From Astragalus membranaceus (Eukaryota > Streptophyta > Magnoliopsida > Fabales > Fabaceae), in assembly GCA_039519185.1 (NCBI GenBank), contig CM076848.1, positions 126,860,371-126,924,370 on the forward strand: a stretch of DNA of 64,000 nt. Reading direction: 5' to 3'. The notes beneath the pieces were generated by a model. The model made no database searches. It was not told the origin of the DNA and was given only the letters and a program-made list of their open reading frames with translations. This document shows, piece by piece, positions 45,306 to 57,266 of the stretch; position 1 is the stretch's first letter, and the number at the start of each line of letters is the position of its first letter. Position numbers and translations under genes: made by a program.

Positions 45306-45829
45306 GGCTAAGTTGCACTTTTGGTCCCTTATCTTTGCACTTTTGGTCTTTTATCTTTTTTTTTCTAGTTTTGGTCCCTCATCTTTCATTTACGTTTCAT
45401 TTTGGTCCTTTTTTGTGTTTTCCGTCCATTGAAGTTAATAGACGCCATGCTAGTTAACTGCTAATGTGGCGTCTTAATTATCATGTCTGAGGTGTATTTC
45501 ATTAATATACCTGGCAATTATTTTTTCCTTTAAATCAAAAAGAAATTACATTTCAAAACTTAAATCATAAAAAAAACAGAAAACTTAAATTAACAAAAAC
45601 TAAAAATATAAAACCAAAACTGTCGTCATCTTCATCTTCCCCACTAACCCCATCTTCATATTCCCACTAACTCACACCCATTTGATAAAATGTCTAAATC
45701 TGAAAAAATGGGTCATTAAAACTTGCAATGGAGTTCGGTTGAATATTATGATTTAGGAAACTATTTTGATTAATATTGGATGGGTTTTGGTCCCCTATAT
45801 TTTCTTTTAGTCTCTATTTGGTCCCCTAT

Positions 45830-45871
<42 letters not shown>

Positions 45872-46377
45872 CATGGATGACCGTAAACACCCCCAACCCA
45901 CAATGCCCTAAGTATTTGGTTTAATCTGATGTAAAGATTGGAACATTATGGGAAGAAGCCAAATGGGTTTGAATTGATTTGAATAAGAAGAGGAAGACCT
46001 GGGTTTGAATGGCAAGAAAAAAAATGGGTTTGATTGTATCAAGGGTTATGAAAAATGGGGTTGAAAATGTTTTTGATGATGGGTTTGTTTTGGGTTCTAA
46101 TGTGAAGAAGAAACCTAGTATTTTATTTTATTTTTCTAATTTCAAAATTATATTTTTAATTTTTTTTACATTTGATGATGTTTAAATCGTTTTTTATTAA
46201 AAAAAAATCAGCAGTTAGCTGCTAGCATGGCGTCTGTTAAAATTAATGGACGAAAAACACATAAAAGTACCAAAATGAAACATAAATGAAAGATGAAAGA
46301 CCAAAACTGGAAGAAAAAGATAAAGGACCAAAGTGAAACACTAGTCAAAGATAAAGGACCGAAAGTGTTCTTTAGCC
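45306..46377. mobile_element. DNA transposon or large MITE with ~170-bp inverted repeats
   Basis: Left end GGCTAAGTTGCACTTTTGG and right end (minus strand) GGCTAAAGAACACTTTCGG continue as imperfect inverted repeats (45306-45472 and 46206-46377), sharing TTTTGGTCC, ATCTTTCATTTA and ACGCCATGCTAG blocks in order. The interior is AT-rich and non-coding. No clear target duplication; superfamily not assigned (Mutator-like is one option). Confidence 0.7.
45832..45869. repeat. (CT)n microsatellite
   Basis: About 18 uninterrupted CT units inside the inverted-repeat element. Confidence 0.95.
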
Positions 46378-46671
46378 AAACTTAAACGTGATATGTGAAT
46401 GGCTTTATTAATATGGTTGACTGTGTTGAAGTGTGATTCACGGAGTGACTGTAAAAGGTTCTAGGCGAACTTAACCCCTAGTTGTATGATAATACCATTA
46501 GACCTAGGACTCTTTAGGAACATTGATGATAATGAGACGATTTCCTGCTTGAGGAACCTTGTCGCGGTATGGGCAAGGACTCGTGCCAATATGGGCGAGT
46601 CGTGCCTCAATGGTTGATGATGATGAAGATAGGCGGGGAAGTTAGCCAATGATTATTGTTGTGCGAAAAGG
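46378..46671. other. Non-coding spacer
   Basis: Unique-looking sequence between the inverted-repeat element and the Athila-like LTR. A short minus-strand frame (46461-46649) resembles nothing I recognise. Confidence 0.4.
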
Positions 46672-46926
46672 TGATGTGCAAGTATACACAATCGCAACAA
46701 GTAATATAATGATATGTAAAGTTCGTTCCCACAGGGATTGGAATTAATCTAAGAAGTTTAAGTGATTAGAATCTTAGTGAAAAGAATTAAGTAACAAGTA
46801 AAGGTAAAAAGTTGTAAACATTATAAGTTGTGATAAAACAGTATTAAGTTTGAAGTAATTAAAGGTGAGTTGGATAGCTCAGTAGCTATGTAAATTCCCA
46901 AGAGTAATGTTCAAATAATATTTAGA

Positions 46927-46977
46927 CGCTGTAGCGTTAAGCGCTGTAGCGCTTCAGAATCCGTAGACGCTGTAGCG
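46927..46977. repeat. CGCTGTAGCG palindrome, three copies
   Basis: Exact copies at 46927-46936, 46942-46951 and 46968-46977 in the Athila-like LTR. Confidence 0.95.
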
Positions 46978-47908
46978 CCTTGGTGGCGTGCCTTTCAGTC
47001 ACTTTCGTCAGGGTTATGTTACAAGACTCCTATGTCTAGGCTCTAAATAAGTTTTACCCCTGTATATTAAGCTCTTACAACATTTGCCTTATGAACTATT
47101 ACTCCCCTATGTCTAGAGTTAAGTAGTGCTTCCTTTAAATGTCTTTAAAGGGTTTTCATTCATATCATTCCTTGAGTTCTCTTTGTGAACCATGTCTGTA
47201 CCCACAAAGTTACCTTGTTTTAGTTGATCATTCCCAAACCAAGATTGAAAGTATTATGACACAAGGAATAAAACACAAACATCATAATATTATACAAAAG
47301 TTACTCAAGGTTCATTACATACTAAGAACAATCCAACTACAACAAAGTTAGCTCATCACAAGTTCCATCAACATAATACAACTAAAGAACATGTATTACC
47401 GTATGAAGACAAGAGAAGAGTGGTTGCAAAAGATACACTCCAATGATCCCAAGTAGCATACAAGAGATGAAGTTGAGGCGTGAGCAAAACCTTGGATGAT
47501 GATTAGAAAAACTATGCAAAAAAATATAAAAGCTTAAAAAAATAGTGTATCAATGGAGAAAAGCTACTATGTCATGTGTTGTTCTCCTTCCAAGCTACAA
47601 CTACTTGTCTACGTATGTTACCTCCTAGAGAAGCAAACTTAATTAATCTAATTATTAACTAAGTCTTAATAGAATAATAATATTACATGATGATCATAAG
47701 ACTTAGATATTATCCTTAAAGTACTTTACAAAAAGTGCTAATGATGGAATACAACAACTATCACATGGGTTCCATTTAGGAGGCGCCAAGTGTAATTTAG
47801 CATCCACTTGAAAGTCAAAATATCCAGCTGAGAGGAAGAGATAAGGGTGGTGACTCATCATGTCCTCAAGTGGCCACACAAATATCTCAATGGTCAGCCG
47901 TCATATAA

Positions 47909-47945
47909 CGCTGTAGCGTCTCCTTGATAGCATACCGCTGCAGCG
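47909..47945. repeat. CGCTRYAGCG palindrome, two copies
   Basis: CGCTGTAGCG at 47909-47918 and CGCTGCAGCG at 47936-47945, in the LTR. Confidence 0.95.
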
Positions 47946-48109
47946 CTAAAGCAAAACATCAAACATATTCACAAAGGCATTTGATGATGCCCCAGGTTTA
48001 AGGAATTGACTCATAACATATTCACATATTTAAGTACTAAAATTACTTGAGAAGCAAGCTTGACTTAAGTATTAGGAGCATAAATAACTTATATAAAATA
48101 AGGTTATCA

Positions 48110-48122
48110 CACCCCCAAACTT
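48110..48122 (-). promoter_or_regulatory. Polypurine tract of Athila-like element
   Basis: Minus strand AAGTTTGGGGGTG directly before TGATAACC of the LTR. Confidence 0.8.
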
Positions 48123-48513
48123 AAACCATTGCTTGTCCCCAAGTAATGACACTTGAACAAGACAAAATGTTTATATAACTAGCTGCAGCTTTTAAATTAA
48201 ACAGAATTTATGCACAAGCTAATTCTTATCATTTTCACACATCATAGTGGTCCACAATTTAAATAGAATCATTACTGCTCAGTTGTGAGTGTGTGATATC
48301 AAAGCTTAACTTAGTTTCTAGTTAATTTCAGAATTCCTCTAAGGTTTGGGAAGAATGGATTTCTTTTGGGTTAGGCAAAGAATTTTTTCAAAAAGAAGAG
48401 TGGAATAACAATTTAACACAAGATCTGAGGGGCTTCAAAGCACAGCAAAGGGCTTTAATTAGGCATTTTTCAGAATATTGGTCAGTGCATAAACTTTTGG
48501 TCTGGTGATCAGA

Positions 48514-48549
48514 CGCTGTAGCGTTTCAAAGTTCATAGACGCTGTAGCG
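48514..48549. repeat. CGCTGTAGCG palindrome, two copies
   Basis: Exact copies at 48514-48523 and 48540-48549, in the 3' UTR; both are preceded by AGA. Confidence 0.95.
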
Positions 48550-48746
48550 CTAGATTTTTAATGATCAAAAACTAGATGCTATCTTCATTACTGAGCTCCT
48601 TATTTGCATTTTTCTTTTCATGCTTTTTGGAACAGCTCAGCAATTTATTTAAGATATTTTGCAACTTTTTACAAGACCTCATTCATTTTTGTTTCATTTT
48701 GCAAAGACCAATTTATCATCTTTTGTTCCTAGCCTTAACATAACCG

Positions 48747-48751
48747 ATGCT
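48747..48751. repeat. Target-site duplication ATGCT, left copy
   Basis: Precedes TGTAACAGCCC; repeated at 56601-56605. Confidence 0.9.
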
Positions 48752-49856
48752 TGTAACAGCCCAAAAATAGTTGTTTATTTATTTAATTAATTAAATAAGA
48801 TTTGGGTGATAGAAATAATAATGATAATAATAATGGGTGGTTTTAATTAATTGGGAATATAGTTTTGGAGAAGTACTAAAATAATTGGGGGGGTTTATTT
48901 AGTTAATTAGGAGGTGGTGACGTTTAATTATCCAATTGAACATTAAGTGAAAGCCCATGATCCAAGAGAGGGTCCAAGGTGATAGGCGTATATGATGAGG
49001 GGTTTAAGCATAGGGTTTTAGTCATTGTGCCTTAGTGCAAAATTGAAAGAAAACGTGGAGAGGAGAGAAGAGGGCTGTACGGCGCTCACCATAGGAGAAG
49101 GGAGGAAGAATTGTTGCTGATTTTCGTGGTGCTTGCTCAAGAGAGGGTTGGGCACCGTTTTGGTGAGTGCAAGAAAGAAGAGATTTTGCGTGAAGCTCAA
49201 GAGGAAAAGGGGGAAAGGATTGCGACTTGTTCCAAGGTGTGTAGGACCATCTTGGTGTTCATCTTCCTAGGACTTTCTTCTCATCTAATCTAAGGTAAGG
49301 GGAGTCTCACATTATAAGGGTTTATATAATGGTTAGTATGTGGGAGGGTAGTTCTATGATGCCTAGGGTGTATTAGTTATTATGTTGAATTTCTTGTTGA
49401 ACTGTTGGTGTTGTTGTGAATATAAGATGAGTTGTGATGTTTGTTGTTGGTGATTTATTGATGTTTGATGTTAATACCATGATTCACATGCTACATGTTG
49501 GTGTGATTTGCTTTTGTGTCATGTTGGATAATTCAGGAGGATTGGTAGGGATGATTAGCAATTAGTAATTTGAATTAATGATAATTGATTTGGTGATTGA
49601 TTTGGTGGTCCAAAATTGGTGATTGAATTAACCCTTGATTTTGTGATAACTGAAATATTATTCATGTGGATTGGGACCTTAATTGATGGATGTTTTGGCA
49701 ACAAATAATTGATGAGTCTGATTTTGGGAATTAATTTGGGGATTTAATTTGGTGAAAATCGGATTTTTGTAGTGTGCCCTAGCCCTAGGCGCACACATGG
49801 GCGCCAAAGCCCGTAGCTGTCCTGAAAAATATTTTGACGTCCCTAAATTGTTTTGA

Positions 49857-49920
49857 TCATAACTTTTGACTCGGGTGTCCGTTTTAAACGATTCGAAGTG
49901 CGTTGTAAAGCTTATTCAGA
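49857..49920 (+). repeat. LTR core shared with Gypsy1
   Basis: ATAACTTTTGACTCGGG, then GTGCGTTGTAAAGC, then TTATTCAGACG. Preceded by a GC-rich block (GGCGCACACATGGGCGCC at 49788-49805). Confidence 0.7.
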
Positions 49921-50152
49921 CGCCCATCTGAATATTCTAATTTGGGGCTCATAAAACATTTTTCTGGAAAATTTATTTGGGCGTTGACTTCGAACATCGT
50001 ATTTTGAAAAAAAAAAAAATTGTGGTGACTCAATCATTTTCGGAAAAGAGCTATTTTAAGGAAATAAAAATGAGTGATGTTGCACGGGCGCCTACGTGGC
50101 TGACCCGGACGAAGTAATGACGTGTTGAGTAAAATGACGATAATACCCTTAG

Positions 50153-50290
50153 TGGTTAATTAAACGACGTTGTTGCCCTTAGTGGCCAATATTTTGACGT
50201 TGATGTGATTATGACGAGGATACCCTTAGTGGTTAATTAAACGACGTTGTTGCCCTTAGTGGCCAATATTTTGATGATGTTGTGATTATG
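50153..50290 (+). repeat. Two 68-bp tandem units in LARD-like LTR
   Basis: TACCCTTAGTGGTTAATTAA to the next copy at 50221. Each unit contains ACGACGTTGTTGCCC. A second motif, GTGACGGTGTGCCCATAGTG, occurs twice near 50368-50430. The block recurs in the 3' LTR at about 55681-55818. Confidence 0.85.
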
Positions 50291-51076
50291 ATGATTTGTG
50301 GTTGCACATGTGTCCATAGTGTCTCATAGCATGTGCATTTTATGACGAATAGGCTTCGGCCTCTTAGTGACGGTGTGCCCATAGTGGCTTATTTATGACG
50401 AGAAAACAGTGACGGTGTGCCCATAGTGGCTTATTATGACGAGTATGGTACCATCATGCATATGCCCAGGTGTGGGTTGCATTTTCATACATATGCATAA
50501 ACACGACGCGTTTTGCTTGTGATGTGTTTTTGACGTTGGTTGCCGATGTTGCTCTGTGATGGTTGTAATGCGACGTTAAGTGTGCCGTGGTAGTTATAGA
50601 TATTGTCCTCTAATATATTGATTATTATATATGCCTTTATGCTGTTTGAAGACTCACCCTTTCTGCTTGGAATGTTGCTCTACTGTGGCAACGCTGCAGG
50701 TATCCGCGAGTGAAGGTCATGCTGCCTTCCTTGATAGCTGTTGGGATGTTTTGAGTCGCTCTCTGATACTGTAACACCTAGGGGGCGTGGGTGAAGTTTG
50801 TTGAATTATTTAACTGGCTGTTTAATGATTTTATTGATGTTTTGAGACGTGTCTGAGGGATTTTGGCGAGTTGCTATTTTTATTCCGCTGTGACGAAATT
50901 TTCAAAGTTTAAATTTCATGACGAATGATGCAAAAACCTTGACGAGTGACAATGACGAGTTTTATTTATGACGATGTGGCACTTCTTTTCTATTCATTCA
51001 AATTAATTTTTGTGAAAACAATTTACTCTGATAAATGACGTGTAACTTATGGGGTAGAAAAGGGGTGTTACATTAG

Positions 51077-51093
51077 TGGTATCAGAGCAATGG
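51077..51093 (+). promoter_or_regulatory. Primer-binding site, LARD-like element
   Basis: TGGTATCAGAGCAATGG, four bases after the LTR; matches initiator tRNA-Met. Confidence 0.9.
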
Positions 51094-54000
51094 TTGGTCC
51101 GTCCGGCCATGTCATCGAGTCGTTGTGTCAGATAGTGACCAACTGTTGTCTTTCAGTGCTGACCATTGTTTATGTTGCAGGTACGCCAAAAGTTTCCATT
51201 GGTAAGTGAACTAGTGGGGGAGATGTCCCTACTAGTGTTGTGTGCCTTATTGTGTTTTCGGTGTGTGAATTGTGTTTGTTGGTTGTGGTCCTTATTGTTG
51301 ACCTCCTTGCTGTGTGTTTCTAAATGGTATGCTCTGTTGTTTAAATGCGCACATATGTTTTGGTTGGTATTGAGCTCGGTGTACCCTGCATCATATTCAA
51401 ATTAATTGCCGCTTGTTGTAAAATGTTAGATTGACATGCACTCAGATGCTCTTGTAATTGATGTTTGTTGTTAGATGTTGACTTGACATGTATTCGCATG
51501 CTCATGCATTTGTAAAGTATAATATTGCATGCTCACCATCCTGAGTTTGGTTGTCCCTTGAGTGTGAACAAACATGATTGCATTTTAAAATGGTAATTAC
51601 AGCCTATGTTGTTTGTCTGACCTTGTCATGTGTGTCTGCTGTGCCTGTATGCTACTGATAGCTTACCTTGTTGCATGTTACTCTCCTATGTTGCTTTGTC
51701 CGAACTGTCTTAAGTAGTCGACAGTAAGCCTCTGTGAGAAGTCTTGTGCAATGTGATTTGATGTTTGGAAACCAAATGCGTTGTAAAATTATTTTATGGA
51801 CTATTTTAAGTTGTTACTGCACTAATAGCTACCGTGGTGTTTTAATCACTACAAGTGAAAATGCTCTCATTCAAGTGTACTAATTTTGTCCTCAACTCCT
51901 TTTGGAAAATTGCGTGCCGGAGTTTTATGACAAATCTCTTGGTTGTTACTTATGGATTTCTATCATGTGGTTTTGAAAATCTAAAAGTAAAGTGATTTCT
52001 GAAAGTGCTTTTGAACGTCTATTAAACAATTTTATGGCTGGGTGCTAGTTTTGGCATTGGAAATTATTTTAATAAATGGACACTGACTTGGTATCAAGTT
52101 TTTACTAATGTTACAGTGTTGCACTGTCTTGACTACTATGAATGATAAAGTTTTGGTTTGAAAGCTACAAATATTGTCTTCTCCTATTTCTGCAACCCCG
52201 TAAAATGATTTTGAAAAGTGGACTATATTTCATGTTGTTGTTATCATCCCACGTATTCTACTCTATTCGGTCTTTTGCCTGATTTTCCTCAACATGTGAT
52301 GTTTTCAACTCCGAATCCTTGCGAACTATTCCATGACCGTGAGCTGTAATTTCCTACACTGAATTTTCCCTGATTTTGTTCTAGCTGTTACCCTCCTTAT
52401 AATTTCTGTTACGTGATTTTGAGAAGCCTTAAAGATTTAAAAGGTGCATTGGCACCGTTTGTGCACTTTGTGTTAGCAGTTATAATTCTAATCCAGTATG
52501 TGCTACGTGAAGCTTGATGTTGTGCGCTTGAATTTTTATGATGAATCTTCTTTTGGTTGTTTCTTCCTGAGTAGTTTTGAAAATATTAAACTAATGATGG
52601 GTGCTGAGAATGGATATATGTTTCCTGAAGCTAGTTGCATTGCTAAACGTTATGAATGATTAGTATGCGATTCGAGGAGCCGGTGACATTTTTGTTGCGA
52701 AAACTATTTCCGAAAACAAATTGTTGATTTTGCTTGGAAAACATATGTGATCGTTTTCGTGCTTCCGCCTATAAATATTTTTGGTGCAAAAGAGACATTG
52801 CAAATTAGTGATGTGTCAATTGTGTGACTACTGTGTTGTTTGAATTTTTGTACATTGAGTGCAAAACCGGGGAAAATATAGGCACATGTTGAAAATAGCG
52901 TTGTCTTGGTGTATTCGGTGATTTTTGAATATCCCGGTGATCGTTGTCGATAACGTTGTAAAACTACTTTTGGTGTTTAGAACTGTTTTGGTGTTTGAAA
53001 AACTAAATATATTGTTGAATATTTATGTGAGTAATGTTCATATGCCCTAGAATCCTTTTGTGTCTTACCATGATCATTGATGCCATGTGCTGTGTGCCTT
53101 GTTTAATTCGCATGTTGAAGAGTAATAACATGTTATCATATGTTAATGCCTTGTTAATTGTTGTCATGATCATGCGTTATATGTTTTGTTGGACAAGTTT
53201 CATGTTAGTTGAATTCCTATGGGCTCATATGTGATCTTATGCCTTGATGAACATCCTTATGTGAATTGATTTAATGTGTGTTTCATGTTTGAACAAGATT
53301 AGTATGATTGACATGTGCGTTCTTGAAAACCCTATTCGTTGATGATTAAATCTATTTGTTGATTGAATCTTGACGATTAAACCTATTTGTGGATTATCTT
53401 GAATTGTTGCTGTTTTTTTTTAAATTGCTTTTGCTGTTGCTGTTTTATTGTCACTATTTAAATTACCGTTGCTGTTTTACTGTTGCTATTTAGATGCTGT
53501 TACTGTTTTAATTGTTGCTGTTTTCAGAAAATAAATATTGCTGTTTTCGGAAAATAAATGTTGCTGTTTATAAATGTTGCTGTTTCCTGAAAATAATTCT
53601 TGCTGTTTTCTGAAAAAAAAAATAATTGTTGTTGTTTTCTGAAAATAAAGGATGCTGTTTTCTGGAAATACTTGCTGCTGTTTTCGAAAAATTATTGTTG
53701 TTGTCACTGTTTCCGAAAATTATTGTTACGGTTACTAACTTTACGCACTGTTCCCATTTCTGTGAGTCGCCCCTATTTTTATGGGTTGTCCTATTTTGTG
53801 GTTTTTGGTCTAAAAAGTGAAGAGATTTTGAAAATTGCTTTTGAAAAATTAATAAACGATTTGATGGTTGGATACTGATATTAGCATTGAAAATTATTTT
53901 TTTATAAATGGACACTGATCTTGCATGAAGTTTTGCTATAATATGCTTTAATTGCACGTGAGTGTTGCACACTGAGTTTTCTTGATTTGGTTCTGACTGT

Positions 54001-54265
54001 CACATTCTTTATAGATGTGCTGCGTAATTTTGAAAACCTTAAAATTTAAAGTGTGCATTGACACTGTTTGTGAGCTTCTTTGAGTTGGCTTTAATTGCCA
54101 TATGTTCTTAAGAATATTTTATTCAAACTGTTTAAGCTGACGTTTAGCCTTGTAGAGAGAAAATCAATTTCTAGGGCATGTCTCTTGCTGTGTGAACTTG
54201 TGTGTAGCTTGCTAGTGGGAAGGTGTTAGTATTGGTGGGTAAAATTTCGAGGGCGAAATTCTTTT
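51094..54265 (+). other. Non-coding internal region of LARD-like element
   Basis: Only short, unrecognisable frames. It contains a diverged internal duplication: 51988-52110 resembles 53815-53935 (AAATGGACACTGA shared), and 52357-52500 resembles 53970-54110 (TGCATTG.CAC.GTTTGTG shared), in the same order. Confidence 0.7.
53404..53735. repeat. TTGCTGTTTTCTGAAAATAA minisatellite
   Basis: A dozen or more imperfect units of about 20-24 bp built on TTGCTGTTT and GAAAATAA, decaying at the left into simple TTGCTG words. It sits between the two halves of the internal duplication. Confidence 0.85.
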
Positions 54266-54279
54266 AAGTGGGGGAGAGT
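54266..54279 (+). promoter_or_regulatory. Polypurine tract, LARD-like element
   Basis: AAGTGGGGGAGAGT directly before TGTAACAGCCC of the 3' LTR. Confidence 0.85.
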
Positions 54280-56600
54280 TGTAACAGCCCAAAAATAGTT
54301 GTTTATTTATTTAATTAATTAAATAAGATTTGGGTGATAGAAATAATAATGATAATAATAATGGGTGGTTTTAATTAATTGGGAATATAGTTTTGGAGAA
54401 GTATTAAAATAATTGGGGGGGTTTATTTAGTTAATTAGGAGGTGGTGACGTTTAATTATCCAATTGAACATTAAGTGAAAGCCCATGATCCAAGAGAGGG
54501 TCCAAGGTGATAGGCGTATATGATGAGGGGTTTAAGCATAGGGTTTTAGTCATTGTGCCTTAGTGCAAAATTGAAAGAAAACGTGGAGAGGAGAGAAGAG
54601 GGCTGTACGGCGCTCACCATAGGAGAAGGGAGGAAGAATTGTTGCTGATTTTCGTGGTGCTTGCTCAAGAGAGGGTTGGGCACCGTTTTGGTGAGTGCAA
54701 GAAAGAAGAGATTTTGCGTGAAGCTCAAGAGGAAAAGGGGGAAAGGATTGCGACTTGTTCCAAGGTGTGTAGGACCATCTTGGTGTTCATCTTCCTAGGA
54801 CTTTCTTCTCATCTAATCTAAGGTAAGGGGAGTCTCACATTATAAGGGTTTATATAATGGTTAGTATGTGGGAGGGTAGTTCTATGATGCCTAGGGTGTA
54901 TTAGTTATTATGTTGAATTTCTTGTTGAACTGTTGGTGTTGTTGTGAATATAAGATGAGTTGTGATGTTTGTTGTTGGTGATTTATTGATGTTTGATGTT
55001 AATACCATGATTCACATGCTACATGTTGGTGTGATTTGCTTTTGTGTCATGTTGGATAATTCAGGAGGATTGGTAGGGATGATTAGCAATTAGTAATTTG
55101 AATTAATGATAATTGATTTGGTGATTGATTTGGTGGTCCAAAATTGGTGATTGAATTAACCCTTGATTTTGTGATAACTGAAATATTATTCATGTGGATT
55201 GGGACCTTAATTGATGGATGTTTTGGCAACAAATAATTGATGAGTCTGATTTTGGGAATTAATTTGGGGATTTAATTTGGTGAAAATCGGATTTTTGTAG
55301 TGTGCCCTAGCCCTAGGCGCACACATGGGCGCCAAAGCCCGTAGCTGTCCTGAAAAATATTTTGACGTCCCTAAATTGTTTTGATCATAACTTTTGACTC
55401 GGGTGTCCGTTTTAAACGATTCGAAGTGCGTTGTAAAGCTTATTCAGACGTCCATCTGAATATTCTAATTTGGGGCTCATAAAACATTTTTCTGGAAAAT
55501 TTATTTGGGCGTTGACTTCGAACATCGTATTTTGAAAAAAAAAAAAATTGTGGTGACTCAATCATTTTCGGAAAAGAGCTATTTTAAGGAAATAAAAATG
55601 AGTGATGTTGCACGGGCGCCTACGTGGCTGACCCGGACGAAGTAATGACGTGTTGAGTAAAATGACGATAATACCCTTAGTGGTTAATTAAACGACGTTG
55701 TTGCCCTTAGTGGCCAATATTTTGACGTTGATGTGATTATGACGAGGATACCCTTAGTGGTTAATTAAACGACGTTGTTGCCCTTAGTGGCCAATATTTT
55801 GATGATGTTGTGATTATGATGATTTGTGGTTGCACATGTGTCCATAGTGTCTCATAGCATGTGCATTTTATGACGAATAGGCTTCGGCCTCTTAGTGACG
55901 GTGTGCCCATAGTGGCTTATTTATGACGAGAAAACAGTGACGGTGTGCCCATAGTGGCTTATTATGACGAGTATGGTACCATCATGCATATGCCCAGGTG
56001 TGGGTTGCATTTTCATACATATGCATAAACACGACGCGTTTTGCTTGTGATGTGTTTTTGACGTTGGTTGCCGATGTTGCTCTGTGATGGTTGTAATGCG
56101 ACGTTAAGTGTGCCGTGGTAGTTATAGATATTGTCCTCTAATATATTGATTATTATATATGCCTTTATGCTGTTTGAAGACTCACCCTTTCTGCTTGGAA
56201 TGTTGCTCTACTGTGGCAACGCTGCAGGTATCCGCGAGTGAAGGTCATGCTGCCTTCCTTGATAGCTGTTGGGATGTTTTGAGTCGCTCTCTGATACTGT
56301 AACACCTAGGGGGCGTGGGTGAAGTTTGTTGAATTATTTAACTGGCTGTTTAATGATTTTATTGATGTTTTGAGACGTGTCTGAGGGATTTTGGCGAGTT
56401 GCTATTTTTATTCCGCTGTGACGAAATTTTCAAAGTTTAAATTTCATGACGAATGATGCAAAAACCTTGACGAGTGACAATGACGAGTTTTATTTATGAC
56501 GATGTGGCACTTCTTTTCTATTCATTCAAATTAATTTTTGTGAAAACAATTTACTCTGATAAATGACGTGTAACTTATGGGGTAGAAAAGGGGTGTTACA
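54280..56600 (+). repeat. LARD-like element 3' LTR
   Basis: 2321 bp, almost identical to 48752-51072. Confidence 0.95.
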
Positions 56601-56605
56601 ATGCT
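56601..56605. repeat. Target-site duplication ATGCT, right copy
   Basis: Follows TGTTACA at 56600; the Athila-like sequence resumes with CCCCCAAACTT. Confidence 0.9.
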
Positions 56606-56616
56606 CCCCCAAACTT
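56601..56616 (-). promoter_or_regulatory. Second polypurine-like tract of Athila-like element
   Basis: Minus strand AAGTTTGGGGGAGCAT, matching the tract at 48110-48122 in its core. The LARD-like element inserted exactly at its edge. Confidence 0.65.
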
Positions 56617-57112
56617 AGCTTTTAAAACAACTCTCAATTTTTAATGAAAACTTGACTAACCCTTGGTTATCCAAAACTTAACTTTATCCTTAGATTACTC
56701 CTAGCTAACTAGGTTCTTCACTAAGCTTGGATTTTGTGTAAAAGCAGCAATAAAATCATTTCATTGTTTACACAATGCTGCCTTACTCAAAAATTCTTAT
56801 TTACTTTTAGCTTTTGCTTACTAAAAAAATTTAAAACATGCAGCTAATCATACTTCCTAATCAAGCATACAAAATATACAAAACATGCAACACATGCAAA
56901 ACATGGCATAATTATACTTAATTATACTTAACATTTAAAAACATCATTGTACTTAATTTAAAACATTATTAACCATAAGCTCATCCCCCAGAAATTAAAT
57001 TTGGCAGTGTCCTCACAGCTTGCTTGACAAGAAAAGGGAGAGGCCTTAGAACAACAAAAAAACAAAGTTCAAAGTACATAACCGGCATAAGAAGCCAACA
57101 AATCTTGCCTTA
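56617..57112 (-). other. Athila-like 3' untranslated region, right part
   Basis: Non-coding, AT-rich, just after the third ORF. It contains another purine run (minus strand TTTCTGGGGGATGAG, near 56990). Confidence 0.6.
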
Positions 57113-57208
57113 TTAGGCCTTCTTGAGCCTCTTATTGGCTCTTGAAGGGGCTGGGGCTCCTTTTGTTGTCTTTTTCTTCTTTGGCTGAGGTGTAGTAGTC
57201 TTTTCAGC

Positions 57209-57266
57209 CGCTACAGCGGTTGGTGGCGCTGTAACGCTTGCTTCCTGTACTGCTTCCGCTGCAGCG
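57209..57266. repeat. CGCTRYAGCG palindrome in ORF3, three copies
   Basis: CGCTACAGCG 57209-57218, variant CGCTGTAACG 57227-57236, CGCTGCAGCG 57257-57266. They encode Ala/Val-rich residues (TAVAAE and nearby). Confidence 0.9.

Larger units (their letters stand above)
46672..48109 (-). repeat. Athila-like 3' LTR
   Basis: Right boundary is firm: GGTTATCA at 48109 next to a polypurine tract. The left boundary is put at TGATGTGC (46672) because TGAT mirrors ATCA; TGTTGTGCG at 46657 is an alternative. GTTCGTTCCCACAGGGATTG near 46720 resembles a sequence I recall near Athila LTR ends. Confidence 0.65.
48123..48751 (-). other. Athila-like 3' untranslated region, left part
   Basis: AT-rich, no coding signal; contains two CGCTGTAGCG copies. 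Interrupted at 48751 by the nested element and resumed at 56606. Confidence 0.7.
48752..51072 (+). repeat. LARD-like element 5' LTR
   Basis: 2321 bp, TGTAACAGCCC to GGGGTGTTACA. It contains the LTR core also seen in Gypsy1 (49857-49920) and TGACG-rich tandem repeats. Confidence 0.95.
48752..56600 (+). mobile_element. Young non-autonomous LTR element without coding capacity (LARD-like)
   Basis: Complete structure: 5' LTR 48752-51072, primer site, 3.2-kb internal region, polypurine tract, 3' LTR 54280-56600, target duplication ATGCT. Both LTRs are 2321 bp, and by eye I saw only two differences (AGTACTAAAA/AGTATTAAAA and GACGCCC/GACGTCC). The 3' signature AAATTTCGAGGGCGAAATTC resembles Gypsy1. 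No gag or pol motif was found in any frame, so it must use proteins from another chromovirus-type element. Confidence 0.9.

Noticed and set aside
49018..49293. Short ORFs at the LTR start of the LARD-like element (also 54546-54821)
   Set aside because: No recognisable domain; about 60 codons on both strands is expected by chance in this composition.
53486..53972. Minus-strand ORFs of 73 and 134 codons in the LARD-like element
   Set aside because: Translation of the TTGCTGTTTTC minisatellite; Gln/Asn/Thr-rich low complexity with no domain.
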